This document shows, in pieces, positions 1-6,877 of a stretch of 47,889 nt of DNA. The position numbers and the translations under genes are program-made. The stretch spans positions 1 to 47,889 of the forward strand of contig DIYG01000087.1 in NCBI GenBank assembly GCA_002428935.1, given 5' to 3'. The DNA is from Halieaceae bacterium UBA6060. Lineage in GTDB: Bacteria; Pseudomonadota; Gammaproteobacteria; Pseudomonadales; Halieaceae. The notes under the pieces are model-generated. The model was given only the letters and a program-made list of their open reading frames with translations, did no database searches and had not been told where the DNA came from. Position 1 is the first letter of the stretch. The number at the start of each line of letters is the position of its first letter.

Positions 1-84
1 GTCGATGGCGGGCGACGGTGGTCGCCAGCCGAGGGTGCAGTCCCGGTTGATTACTTGTCACCGGACGGGAAGCCGCTTCCATGA
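1..84 (+). CDS. Possible 3' end of an upstream gene (partial)
   Basis: The first reading frame is open from the window edge for 27 codons and stops with TGA at 82-84. The tail reads ...DYLSPDGKPLP, which is plausible protein sequence but too short to assign. The stop lies about 100 bases before the acyltransferase gene on the same strand, so the two could share a transcript. It could equally be chance reading through non-coding DNA. Confidence 0.3.
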   Translation, partial: VDGGRRWSPAEGAVPVDYLSPDGKPLP

Positions 85-183
85 ATGCCTCAGTGCGGTC
101 GCAGAGAATTGCCGCAGGCGAACCTGCGGTGATGGACGCGGGATGATACGGTTACGGGGTTTTAGCGGGCAATCCTTAGCATT

Positions 184-909
184 ATGCGTGACGACCTACG
201 GCCGTATTGGGTGAAGCGTGCCTATCTGCGCTGGCGCGCCTGGTATGTCGACTATTTCTTGCGACCCGAATGCGCCTCCCTGGGCGCATACAGCACGTTC
301 ATGAAACCGCGCTACGTCATTATCTCGGGTCCGAATATCCATATTGGCGATTGCTTCACCGCCGTCGCCGAGCCCATGCATCGCGTGGAGATCGGTGTCT
401 GGGGCCGAGAAGCCGGGGCCGGCATGATTCGCATCGGTCGCGGGGTGCTCATGAGCCCCGGGTCGCGGATTAGCGCCTCCGATGAGATCACCATCGGTGA
501 CGGGGTAATGATGGCCAATGGAACCTATATCACGGACTCGGACTGGCATACGGTTTACGACCGCACGCAGCGCGCCGAGGCAGTTACTCCCGTGCATATT
601 GGTAACAACGTCTGGCTGGGTGATCACGCCACGGTACTAAAAGGGGTGACCATTGGTGACAACAGCGTGGTTGCGGCAAGGGCAGTGGTCACCCGAGATG
701 TGCCGCCGAATGTCATCGTTGCGGGTAACCCCGCCAAGATCATTCGTGAGTTGGATCCCGAGCGGGAAATGACCACTCGTCTGGACTACTTTGCCGATCC
801 GGCGGGGCAGCTGCGCTTCTTTGACGAGGTGGATCGCATGGTTTTGTCCGAGAACGGTCTGTGGCGTTGGCTGTGGTCCATTGTCTATCCATCCTCGCGG
901 AGGAGTTGA
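184..909 (+). CDS. Hexapeptide-repeat (left-handed beta-helix) acyltransferase
   Basis: This 241-residue protein probably transfers an acetyl or other acyl group from acyl-CoA to a sugar or small molecule in the cytoplasm. The middle (about residues 40-185) is built of hexapeptide repeats with an [I/V]G-x4 rhythm (IGRGVLMS, IGDGVMMANG, IGNNVWLGDHATVLKGVTIG), ending in the NSVVAARAVVTRDVPPN..AGNPAK closing motif typical of the maltose/xenobiotic acetyltransferase superfamily. The segment DSDWH carries the histidine expected at such active sites. A non-repeat tail of about 45 residues follows. An in-frame stop near 163 makes the ATG at 184 the first available start; no strong ribosome site is visible. 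The acceptor is unknown, and polysaccharide or lipid modification is only a guess from the family. Confidence 0.8.
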   Translation: MRDDLRPYWVKRAYLRWRAWYVDYFLRPECASLGAYSTFMKPRYVIISGPNIHIGDCFTAVAEPMHRVEIGVWGREAGAGMIRIGRGVLMSPGSRISASDEITIGDGVMMANGTYITDSDWHTVYDRTQRAEAVTPVHIGNNVWLGDHATVLKGVTIGDNSVVAARAVVTRDVPPNVIVAGNPAKIIRELDPEREMTTRLDYFADPAGQLRFFDEVDRMVLSENGLWRWLWSIVYPSSRRS

Positions 910-1025
910 CCCCGGCATTTCTTCTGGGACAGTAAAACACCCGTAAGGCGCCTTGGCGCAAGGGGTTGCAGAGAAGTCATAGCGTTGAACAAACGCCGCA
1001 TCGCGGCTAGAGAGAGGCTATGACG

Positions 1026-2006
1026 TCAAAGTAGCCGCAGCGTCGGCTCCTGGAGTCGGGCGAACTGCTCCCGCAGTTCCAAAATATGATCGGACCAGTA
1101 TCGAGGACTGGCAAACCAGGGAAACGCGCGTGGAAAAGCGGGGTCATCCCAGCGGCGGGCCAACCATGCCGCGTAACGGATGATGCGCAGGGTGCGCAGG
1201 CTCTCTATCCAGCGCAGCTCCCGCGCCGAGAACTCGTAAAACTCCTCGTAGCCAGCGATCAGCTCCGACAGCTGTAACTCCTGCTCGTGGCGCTCGCCGG
1301 ACAGGAACATCCAAAGATCCTGAATCGCCGGTGCGCTGAGGCAGTCGTCCAGATCGACAAAGTGTGCCGTGTCATCGCGCCAAAGAATATTACCGCCATG
1401 GCAATCGCCATGAATACGTAGAAGGTCGTCGTCTTGAAGGTCGTCTAGCGTATCGAGGATGCCACGCTCGAGATCGGCAAGCAGACTGAGGTACGCCTCG
1501 CAGAGGTCCCCGGGGATAAAGCGTTCGGGCAGCAGGGTGCGGCTTTCTTCGATGATCTGAGCGGGATCGAGGTGGGGCCGGTGGTTGAAGGCACGGCTGG
1601 CACCCAGAGCGTGCATGCGTCCCAGGGTGCGACCGAGAACCAGAAGATTATCCGGGTTATCCAACTCCGGCGCGTGACCACCCCGGCGAGGGAACACGGC
1701 GTACATGAGGCCCTGCCAATGATGAATCGTCTCACCGTCACCGTTGCGGTGAGGGGCGACTACCGGAATCTCGGCATCTTTGAGTTCCTGACTGAAGTCG
1801 TGCTCTTCCTGGATTTGCTCGGCGTTCCAGCGGTTCTTGCGATAGAACTTTACGATCACCGGTTCTGCATCTTCCAGGCCCACCTGGTAGACCCGGTTCT
1901 CGTAGGAGTTGAGGGCCAGCAGACGCGCATCGCTTAAATAGCCCGCCGCTTCTACCGCGTCGATGATGGTATCGGGAGTCAGAATGTCGAAGGGGTGTTC
2001 GCTCAC
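1026..2006 (-). CDS. srkA: Stress response serine/threonine protein kinase SrkA (YihE/RdoA)
   Basis: The 326-residue product matches SrkA (YihE/RdoA) in length and layout. This is a cytoplasmic kinase of the APH/choline-kinase fold linked in enteric bacteria to envelope and oxidative stress survival. The substrate-free lysine region VIVKFYRKNRW lies near residues 50-60. The catalytic loop reads IHGDCHGGNILW and is followed by the metal-binding FVDLDDC. The start is GTG at 2006, which overlaps the modC stop in a GTGA junction, so srkA is translationally coupled to the molybdate transporter genes. In E. coli srkA instead precedes dsbA. Family assignment is firm; a link to molybdenum is inferred only from the operon. 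Confidence 0.9.
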   Translation of the reverse strand: MSEHPFDILTPDTIIDAVEAAGYLSDARLLALNSYENRVYQVGLEDAEPVIVKFYRKNRWNAEQIQEEHDFSQELKDAEIPVVAPHRNGDGETIHHWQGLMYAVFPRRGGHAPELDNPDNLLVLGRTLGRMHALGASRAFNHRPHLDPAQIIEESRTLLPERFIPGDLCEAYLSLLADLERGILDTLDDLQDDDLLRIHGDCHGGNILWRDDTAHFVDLDDCLSAPAIQDLWMFLSGERHEQELQLSELIAGYEEFYEFSARELRWIESLRTLRIIRYAAWLARRWDDPAFPRAFPWFASPRYWSDHILELREQFARLQEPTLRLL

Positions 2007-3085
2007 GGTTGTTGTCCATCGCTTAGCAGGGCGGTGCTTTTGATCTGGGCGTAAAGGCGATCGCCGGGCTGTAGCTTTAGCTCAGCTCGCGAGCGGCAGG
2101 TGATGCGCGACAAGAGATACTGTTCCTGTAGGCGGAGCTGGAGCAGGCAATGGGCTGGAGACAACTCGCGAATGGCGACTAACTCCGTTTCCAGAATGTT
2201 CAAGATACTGCTTTGGGTCGGTCGCTCGCGGCAGACGCTGACGTCCCGGGCCGGTATACGCAGGCGCCGGCGCGGCTGGGCCGAATCCTCGGCACCTACC
2301 CAGAGAGATTGTCCATCGGCCTGGAAGCGCGTGAGCTGAAAGTTGTCGTCGCGTTCCTGAGCGTCCACCACAAGAACCGCAGCGGCTGATTCATCCTCCG
2401 CCAGACGCGTGTCCAGGCGGCCGGCCAGCTCAAGCAACGGTCCCTGGGCCTGGATCTCGCCCTGCTCAAGGAGGATCAGTTGGTCGGCGATGGCGCAGAC
2501 TTCTTCGATGTGATGACTGACGTAGATCATGGGTAGCGCCGTCTCGCGACTGACTCGCTGGAGACGGCGCAGGATATCCGCCGCTGCGGGGCGATCCAGA
2601 TTAGCCAGAGGCTCATCGAGCAGCAGAAGCTGCGGGCTGGCCAGGAGCGCGCGACCGATAGCCACCCGTTGCTGCTGACCGGAGGAGAGCTCCTGGGGCT
2701 TGCGGGCCAGGAGATTGTCGAGTCCCAGCCATTGAACCACCTGCTCAACGGAAACCTTGTGTTGCCGGACGTGCTTGTATCCGTAGTCCAGATTTGCGGC
2801 GACGGATAGATGGGGGAATAGGCGAGGTTCTTGAAACACATAAGCGACAGGCCGGCGCCAGGGGGGAAGGCGTTGGGCCGAGTTTTGCCAGATTACATCC
2901 CCGCAAATGACGGACGCGCTATCCAGAGTTTCACCCAGGCCTGCAAGGGTATTCAGAATCGTAGTCTTGCCGCTGCCGCTGGGGCCAAACAACGCGGTCA
3001 CACCCTGCAATGGCAAGCGAGTATCGAGGTTAATACGAAACCCCGTCGCGTAGGAGTGCATTAGCTTTACTTGCAGATCACTCAT
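2003..3085 (-). CDS. modC: Molybdate ABC transporter ATP-binding protein ModC
   Basis: ModC hydrolyses ATP on the cytoplasmic side of the molybdate importer. At 360 residues it has the usual full length. The Walker A motif GPSGSGKTT lies near residue 35, the ABC signature is LSSGQQQRVAIGRALL, Walker B is LLLLDEPLANLD, and the switch histidine follows in YVSHH. The last 70 or so residues (from about SILNILETELV) form the Mop/TOBE oxyanion-binding domain that separates ModC from other importer ATPases. Its ATG overlaps the modB stop (ATGA), and its own stop overlaps the srkA start. Closely related sulfate or tungstate transporters are the alternative, but the ModA-ModB-ModC order and Mop domain favour molybdate. 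Confidence 0.93.
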   Translation of the reverse strand: MSDLQVKLMHSYATGFRINLDTRLPLQGVTALFGPSGSGKTTILNTLAGLGETLDSASVICGDVIWQNSAQRLPPWRRPVAYVFQEPRLFPHLSVAANLDYGYKHVRQHKVSVEQVVQWLGLDNLLARKPQELSSGQQQRVAIGRALLASPQLLLLDEPLANLDRPAAADILRRLQRVSRETALPMIYVSHHIEEVCAIADQLILLEQGEIQAQGPLLELAGRLDTRLAEDESAAAVLVVDAQERDDNFQLTRFQADGQSLWVGAEDSAQPRRRLRIPARDVSVCRERPTQSSILNILETELVAIRELSPAHCLLQLRLQEQYLLSRITCRSRAELKLQPGDRLYAQIKSTALLSDGQQP

Positions 3086-3759
3086 CGGCCGATACGCCAG
3101 CCGCGATCCCGGTAAAGGAGGAAAAGCAGAAGCAAGGAAAACCCCACGAGTCCGATGGCCAGGCGGTTGGCACTACCGTAGTCCATGGCTTCCACATGAT
3201 CGTAAAGCGCGATGGACAAAACCTGGGTCTCGCCGGGGATGTTGCCGCCGATCATGAGAATGACGCCGAACTCCCCCACCGTGTGAGCGAATCCCAAGGC
3301 GGCGGCAACAATAAAACTGCGGCGACAGAGAGGAAGTACGATAGACAGAAACTGGTCTCGCGGTGTTGCACCGAGGACCGCGGCGGCATCGCGCAGAGAC
3401 CCGGGTACGCTGGCAAAGGCCTGCTGGAGGGGCTGCACCACAAAGGGCAGGGAATAAATCACCGAGCCGATAACCAGCGCCGGAAAGCTGAAGGCCAGTT
3501 GTCGTCCGGTGGTGAACTGCCACAGCTCGCCGACAGGTGCATTCGGTGCCAGGGCCAGCAAGAGATAAAAACCCAGCACCGTCGGCGGCAGAATCAGGGG
3601 TAGCGCAACGAGTGCTTCACACAGCGCTCCTAAAGAACCCCGTTGCCGCGCCAGCCATAAAGCCAGAGGCGTGCCCAGCAGCATCAGAAATACCGTGCTC
3701 ACCGTCGCCAGGCGCAGGGTGACGGCCACAGCCTGCCACTCCGCAGGGCTCAGGAGCAT
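3082..3759 (-). CDS. modB: Molybdate ABC transporter permease ModB
   Basis: ModB forms the membrane channel of the molybdate importer. The 225 residues contain about five hydrophobic segments, beginning with LRLATVSTVFLMLLGTPLALWL. The permease coupling loop, which contacts ModC, appears as GSLRDAAAVLGATPRDQFLSIVLP (the EAA-type motif, A..LGA.....F..I.LP). The conserved HTVGEFGVILMIGGNIPG stretch is characteristic of ModB. The start lies 10 bases inside the 3' end of modA and the stop overlaps the modC start, so expression is tightly coupled. Confidence 0.93.
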   Translation of the reverse strand: MLLSPAEWQAVAVTLRLATVSTVFLMLLGTPLALWLARQRGSLGALCEALVALPLILPPTVLGFYLLLALAPNAPVGELWQFTTGRQLAFSFPALVIGSVIYSLPFVVQPLQQAFASVPGSLRDAAAVLGATPRDQFLSIVLPLCRRSFIVAAALGFAHTVGEFGVILMIGGNIPGETQVLSIALYDHVEAMDYGSANRLAIGLVGFSLLLLFLLYRDRGWRIGR

Positions 3760-4505
3760 GGTTCGTAGCCCCGCGAGATGATGACCTGGCGGGCGGCGTC
3801 GCTTCCCAGGAAGTCGAGAAAATCCTGTGCAGCTTCTTTTCCCGTGCGACCTTCTTTATCAGTGTGGCCTTCGAGGACAACAGCATGTTGTTCGATAGCC
3901 GGGTGCCAGTCCCTGGGAATGGCCAGACCTCGTTCCCCAGCAACAGCGGTGGCCAACAAGGCGATATCTGTTGCACCGCTGTGAAAGAACTGCGCGGCCT
4001 GCTGCACATTACTACCCAATACAACCCGACGCTCTTCTGGGCCAGCGAAGCCAGGGCGCGTCAGCACAGCAAGGGCGGCGGCGCCATAGGGAGCGGACCG
4101 CGGATTGGCGATAGCAACGCTAAGCCTTGGATCCGCGAGAGCGGCGTTCAGTTGCGGCGCGCCGAGTAAGACCAGAGATCCCAGCGCGTAGCAGCGAGGT
4201 TCGCCCCGGGTGTATCCATCATCGCGCAAGCCTGCTGGTCTTGCCGCATCGGCAGCAAGTAGAAGGTCGAAGGGGGCTCCATTGCGAATCTGCGTGCTCA
4301 GCACACCGGTGGAAGCGCTGCTGATGCGCACTGGGATCAAGGTTCGCTGCTCAAACTCCTTTGCCAGGGCCACAGCGGTGCTGCGGAAATTGGCGGCGAC
4401 GGCAATTCCTAAGGGCTCTGGGCTATCCGCGCGGCTGTTTTGCGGGCCGATGAGCAGCATTCCACAGCAGAGCACCGCGGCCAGGAGGTTTGAAAATCGA
4501 CGCAT
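3750..4505 (-). CDS. modA: Periplasmic molybdate-binding protein ModA
   Basis: ModA captures molybdate in the periplasm and delivers it to ModBC. From the ATG at 4505 the protein is 251 residues and opens with a good signal peptide (MRRFSNLLAAVLCCGMLLIG, cleavage near NSRA-DS). An in-frame ATG ten codons upstream (4535) would only lengthen the n-region. The mature protein has the family pattern: IAVAANFRSTAVALAKEFEQ at the N terminus, SSASTGVLSTQIRNGAPFDLLLAADAARP in the oxyanion site, and IANPRSAPYGAAA in the second lobe. It heads the modA-modB-modC-srkA gene string. No Mo-co riboswitch or ModE box is evident in the short gap behind comF, so regulation is unclear. Confidence 0.92.
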   Translation of the reverse strand: MRRFSNLLAAVLCCGMLLIGPQNSRADSPEPLGIAVAANFRSTAVALAKEFEQRTLIPVRISSASTGVLSTQIRNGAPFDLLLAADAARPAGLRDDGYTRGEPRCYALGSLVLLGAPQLNAALADPRLSVAIANPRSAPYGAAALAVLTRPGFAGPEERRVVLGSNVQQAAQFFHSGATDIALLATAVAGERGLAIPRDWHPAIEQHAVVLEGHTDKEGRTGKEAAQDFLDFLGSDAARQVIISRGYEPCS

Positions 4506-4532
4506 CGCGGCATTGTAGTGCAGGGCGCTACT

Positions 4533-4597
4533 CAACGTCCTGGGTCAGCGTCCTGGGTCCGTGCCCTGGGTCAACGTCGAGACTCAGCGTCGTGGGG
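4533..4597. repeat. Five imperfect 13-bp tandem repeats between comF and modA
   Basis: Five successive 13-base units run from inside the comF 3' end into the gap before modA: CAACGTCCTGGGT, CAGCGTCCTGGGT, CCGTGCCCTGGGT, CAACGTCGAGACT and CAGCGTCGTGGGG. The comF stop codon (4586-4584) lies at the junction of units four and five. Such an array can arise by slippage and can alter the end of the reading frame. Any effect on expression of modA is unknown. Confidence 0.75.
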
Positions 4598-5327
4598 TGC
4601 GGGCGATACACCATAGGGTCACGTGATCTGCGCCGGCGTCCCGTAGGGCTGTCGCCATGGCCGCGCCCGTTGCACCGGTGGTGCAGATATCGTCCACCAG
4701 CAATACGCGTAAGCCCGATACGTCGCCCCGCACTTCAAAGGCCTGATCCAGGTTGTATTGTCGCTCAAGGCCTGAGGCCAGCGACTGCTTTGCCGTGGCC
4801 CGTCGGCGGACCAGGTGCGGGCCGAGCCCGTACAGGTCGCGAAGCTCGGGCCGCTGATGACATAGGCCTCGGCAAAGATCGACGCTCTGATTGAAGCCTC
4901 GATCAAGCTGGCGCTGCCAATGGAGCGGTGTTGCCATCATGATGTCGTGGTTTCCGCTGCAGATAGAAGCATTTAGCATCAGTTTGATGCCAATACTGTC
5001 TAGCCGGCGTTGTTTGCTGTACTTCCAGCGCTGTACAAAGTACGACAGATGGGCGTCGTAAACCCAGGGTGCCACAATCTGACTCAAGGCGGGCTCAGGA
5101 TCTGCCGTTCCGCCCTGACATGCGGGGCACAGGAGGCCTGGCGTGTAAGGTAGGGCGCAGCGGCTGCAGCCTTTAAGGTTCGGTTCCAGGGCGTCCATGC
5201 ACCATTGGCATAGGGCCGTGTGATCGCCTGTGGGCTGGTCGCAAAACACGCACAAGTGCGGCGCGATCCGGTCTAGAGCCGCGGCTGAAAGGGCCCTGAG
5301 GGTTTTGTTAACCTTCTCGAGCATCAT
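4584..5327 (-). CDS. comF: ComF family phosphoribosyltransferase-like protein
   Basis: ComF proteins have an N-terminal zinc-finger-like cysteine region and a C-terminal phosphoribosyltransferase fold; they act in DNA uptake in naturally competent bacteria. Here 247 residues carry CVFCDQP, CQWC, CSRCALPY and CPAC cysteine pairs in the first 75 residues. The PRPP-binding motif RVLLVDDICTTGATG is near residue 210, and the N[D/Q].L family marker is seen as LDRGFNQSVDL. The gene is divergent from bioB with 57 bases between the two start codons, an arrangement common in gammaproteobacteria. The candidate BirA operator overlaps its first codons, so comF may share biotin control. The 3' end is embedded in a tandem repeat. 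Confidence 0.88.
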   Translation of the reverse strand: MMLEKVNKTLRALSAAALDRIAPHLCVFCDQPTGDHTALCQWCMDALEPNLKGCSRCALPYTPGLLCPACQGGTADPEPALSQIVAPWVYDAHLSYFVQRWKYSKQRRLDSIGIKLMLNASICSGNHDIMMATPLHWQRQLDRGFNQSVDLCRGLCHQRPELRDLYGLGPHLVRRRATAKQSLASGLERQYNLDQAFEVRGDVSGLRVLLVDDICTTGATGAAMATALRDAGADHVTLWCIARTPRR

Positions 5328-5337
5328 AGGTTGACTG
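5305..5337. promoter_or_regulatory. Candidate BirA (biotin repressor) operator
   Basis: The left half TTGTTAACC (5305-5313) and the right half GGTTGACTG (5329-5337) are separated by 15 bases. The proteobacterial BirA consensus is TTGTAAACC, 14-16 bases, GGTTTACAA; the left half matches 8 of 9 and the right half 6 of 9. The right half contains TTGACT, the candidate -35 box of bioB, so bound BirA would block bioB transcription. The left half lies in the first codons of comF. Confidence 0.6.
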
Positions 5338-5358
5338 CTAGGGTTGATGAACTACTAT
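5331..5358 (+). promoter_or_regulatory. Candidate sigma-70 promoter of bioB
   Basis: A -35 box TTGACT (5331-5336) and a -10 box TACTAT (5353-5358) are 16 bases apart. Transcription would begin near 5365, downstream of the ATG at 5357. This, together with GAGGAG at 5371-5376, points to 5384 as the bioB start. The -35 box lies inside the right half of the candidate BirA operator. Confidence 0.55.
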
Positions 5359-5383
5359 GGGTGCACCTTTGAGGAGCTCGCCC

Positions 5384-6514
5384 ATGAATGCCCCCGTTCC
5401 AACTCCTTCGGCCGTTGAATCGTCTCAAACCGCCGCCCAGCACACCGTTGCGGCGCAGTCTGATCCGGCCGCTTCGTCCAGTGAAGGGAGTGCGGCTACC
5501 CATGGCGGTATGACGAACACTCGTCATGACTGGCGCCGAGAGGAGATTGCGGCTCTTTTCGCCTTGCCCTTCAACGATCTGCTGTTTCAGGCTCATTCTG
5601 TTCATAGGGTGCATTTTGACCCGAATGAAGTGCAGGCCAGCACACTCCTTTCCATCAAAACCGGCGCGTGCCCTGAAGACTGCGCTTATTGCCCCCAGAG
5701 CACGCGTTTCGAAACAGGATTGAGCGTGGAAGCGCTCATGGAAGTCGATAAGGTGGTGGAGCAAGCGCGGGCCGCAAGAGAGGCCGGTGCTACCCGGTTC
5801 TGCATGGGCGCGGCCTGGCGGTCGCCCAAAGATCGGGATCTGCCGGTGCTCACGGCCATGATCGAGGGGGTGAAAGATCTGGGTCTTGAAACCTGTATGA
5901 CCCTGGGCATGCTGACAGACAGTCAGGCGGAAACCCTCGCCGAGGCCGGTCTGGACTACTACAACCACAATCTGGATACCTCGCCGGAGTACTACGGCGA
6001 CATCATCACCACCCGCACCTACGAGGACCGGCTCAACACCCTGGAACGTGTGCGCAATGTGGGTATGAAGGTTTGTAGCGGTGGGATTATCGGCATGGGC
6101 GAGGCGGCGGATGACCGTGTTGGCTTGCTGCAGCAGTTGGCGAACCTTCCCGAGCATCCGGAAAGCGTGCCCATCAACATGCTGGTGCGGGTCGCCGGCA
6201 CCCCCCTCGCGGAAGAACAGGACCTGGATCCTTTCGAGTTCATTCGTACCATCGCCGTGGCGCGGATCCTTATGCCCGCGTCCCATGTTCGCTTATCGGC
6301 GGGGCGAGAAGACATGAACGAACAGACCCAGGCCCTGGCGTTTTTCGCCGGCGCCAATTCGATCTTCTACGGTGAGAAACTTCTCACCACCCCCAATCCC
6401 AAGGCCAATAGCGATATGGCTTTGTTCGCTCGTTTGGGTATTCAACCGGAAGCTCGCGAAGTGGACCGCGAGCCGTCTCCTGATCCGCGGTTCTACAACG
6501 CGATGGATGTGTGA
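5384..6514 (+). CDS. bioB: Biotin synthase BioB
   Basis: BioB is a radical-SAM enzyme that inserts sulfur into dethiobiotin, the last step of biotin synthesis. The radical-SAM cluster motif is CPEDCAYC near residue 95, followed by the family signature CPQSTRF. The expected FCMGAAWR, YNHNLDTSPEYY and CSGGIIGMGE blocks, which hold residues of the [2Fe-2S] and substrate sites, are all present. GAGGAG at 5371-5376 sits 7 bases before the ATG at 5384 and fixes the start; the upstream ATG at 5357 would precede the predicted transcript. The 376-residue protein keeps an Ala/Ser/Thr-rich N-terminal extension of about 45 residues not found in most BioB proteins. No bioF, bioH, bioC or bioD follows, so the pathway genes are elsewhere or absent. 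Confidence 0.95.
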   Translation: MNAPVPTPSAVESSQTAAQHTVAAQSDPAASSSEGSAATHGGMTNTRHDWRREEIAALFALPFNDLLFQAHSVHRVHFDPNEVQASTLLSIKTGACPEDCAYCPQSTRFETGLSVEALMEVDKVVEQARAAREAGATRFCMGAAWRSPKDRDLPVLTAMIEGVKDLGLETCMTLGMLTDSQAETLAEAGLDYYNHNLDTSPEYYGDIITTRTYEDRLNTLERVRNVGMKVCSGGIIGMGEAADDRVGLLQQLANLPEHPESVPINMLVRVAGTPLAEEQDLDPFEFIRTIAVARILMPASHVRLSAGREDMNEQTQALAFFAGANSIFYGEKLLTTPNPKANSDMALFARLGIQPEAREVDREPSPDPRFYNAMDV

Positions 6515-6744
6515 CGACTCATTGAGTTAGCGCTTTGGCGGTAGATCGGGAGTCCTTCAGGGGCACTGGCGATACTTGCATCTACAAAAAAGTAAGTGCT
6601 TACAAACTCCAAAGAATATGTGATTCCTGGGTCCAAAGTCTGTAGTGTAACGAACCTCGGGCCAATCTCTGACAACTGCGCACTCCATCGCAGTGTGGAA
6701 ATCAGGCTCGGCGAATTCCGAGTCAAACCATGCAATGTCAACAA
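6493..6744 (-). CDS. Doubtful small ORF in the bioB-dehydrogenase gap
   Basis: An 83-codon frame opposes the 3' end of bioB and fills most of the 363-base gap before the acyl-CoA dehydrogenase. Its product (containing PRFVTLQTLDPGITYSLEFV) looks more protein-like than most chance frames and alternates in beta-strand fashion, but I do not recognise a family. The DNA here is less GC-rich than the neighbours. There is no clear ribosome site. It may be a fragment of a decayed gene or chance. Confidence 0.25.
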   Translation of the reverse strand: MLTLHGLTRNSPSLISTLRWSAQLSEIGPRFVTLQTLDPGITYSLEFVSTYFFVDASIASAPEGLPIYRQSANSMSRHTSIAL

Positions 6745-6751
6745 ATTTGGC

Positions 6752-6757
6752 TATAAT
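6752..6757 (+). promoter_or_regulatory. Candidate -10 box of the acyl-CoA dehydrogenase gene
   Basis: A perfect TATAAT lies in an AT-rich patch 120 bases before the acyl-CoA dehydrogenase start. I see no convincing -35 hexamer 16-18 bases upstream, so the promoter call depends on the -10 match alone. Confidence 0.4.
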
Positions 6758-6877
6758 AGTTGCCTAAGTTAACACTGAACACATGGCCCGCGAGCCATTA
6801 CCTGAACCGCCCCACATTGCCAGATTGATCGTTCATAGGCAGTGGTAGGGGCGATCAATGGATACGGAGGTACAGAC

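Noticed and set aside
4506..4583. Molybdenum cofactor riboswitch or ModE site before modA
   Set aside because: The gap is short and filled by the 13-bp tandem array; neither the riboswitch core nor a ModE dyad is recognisable.
5324..6286. Long 320-codon frame on the minus strand opposite bioB
   Set aside because: It is fully antisense to bioB, is rich in His/Arg/Gly as GC-rich antisense frames are, and has no ribosome site or family resemblance.
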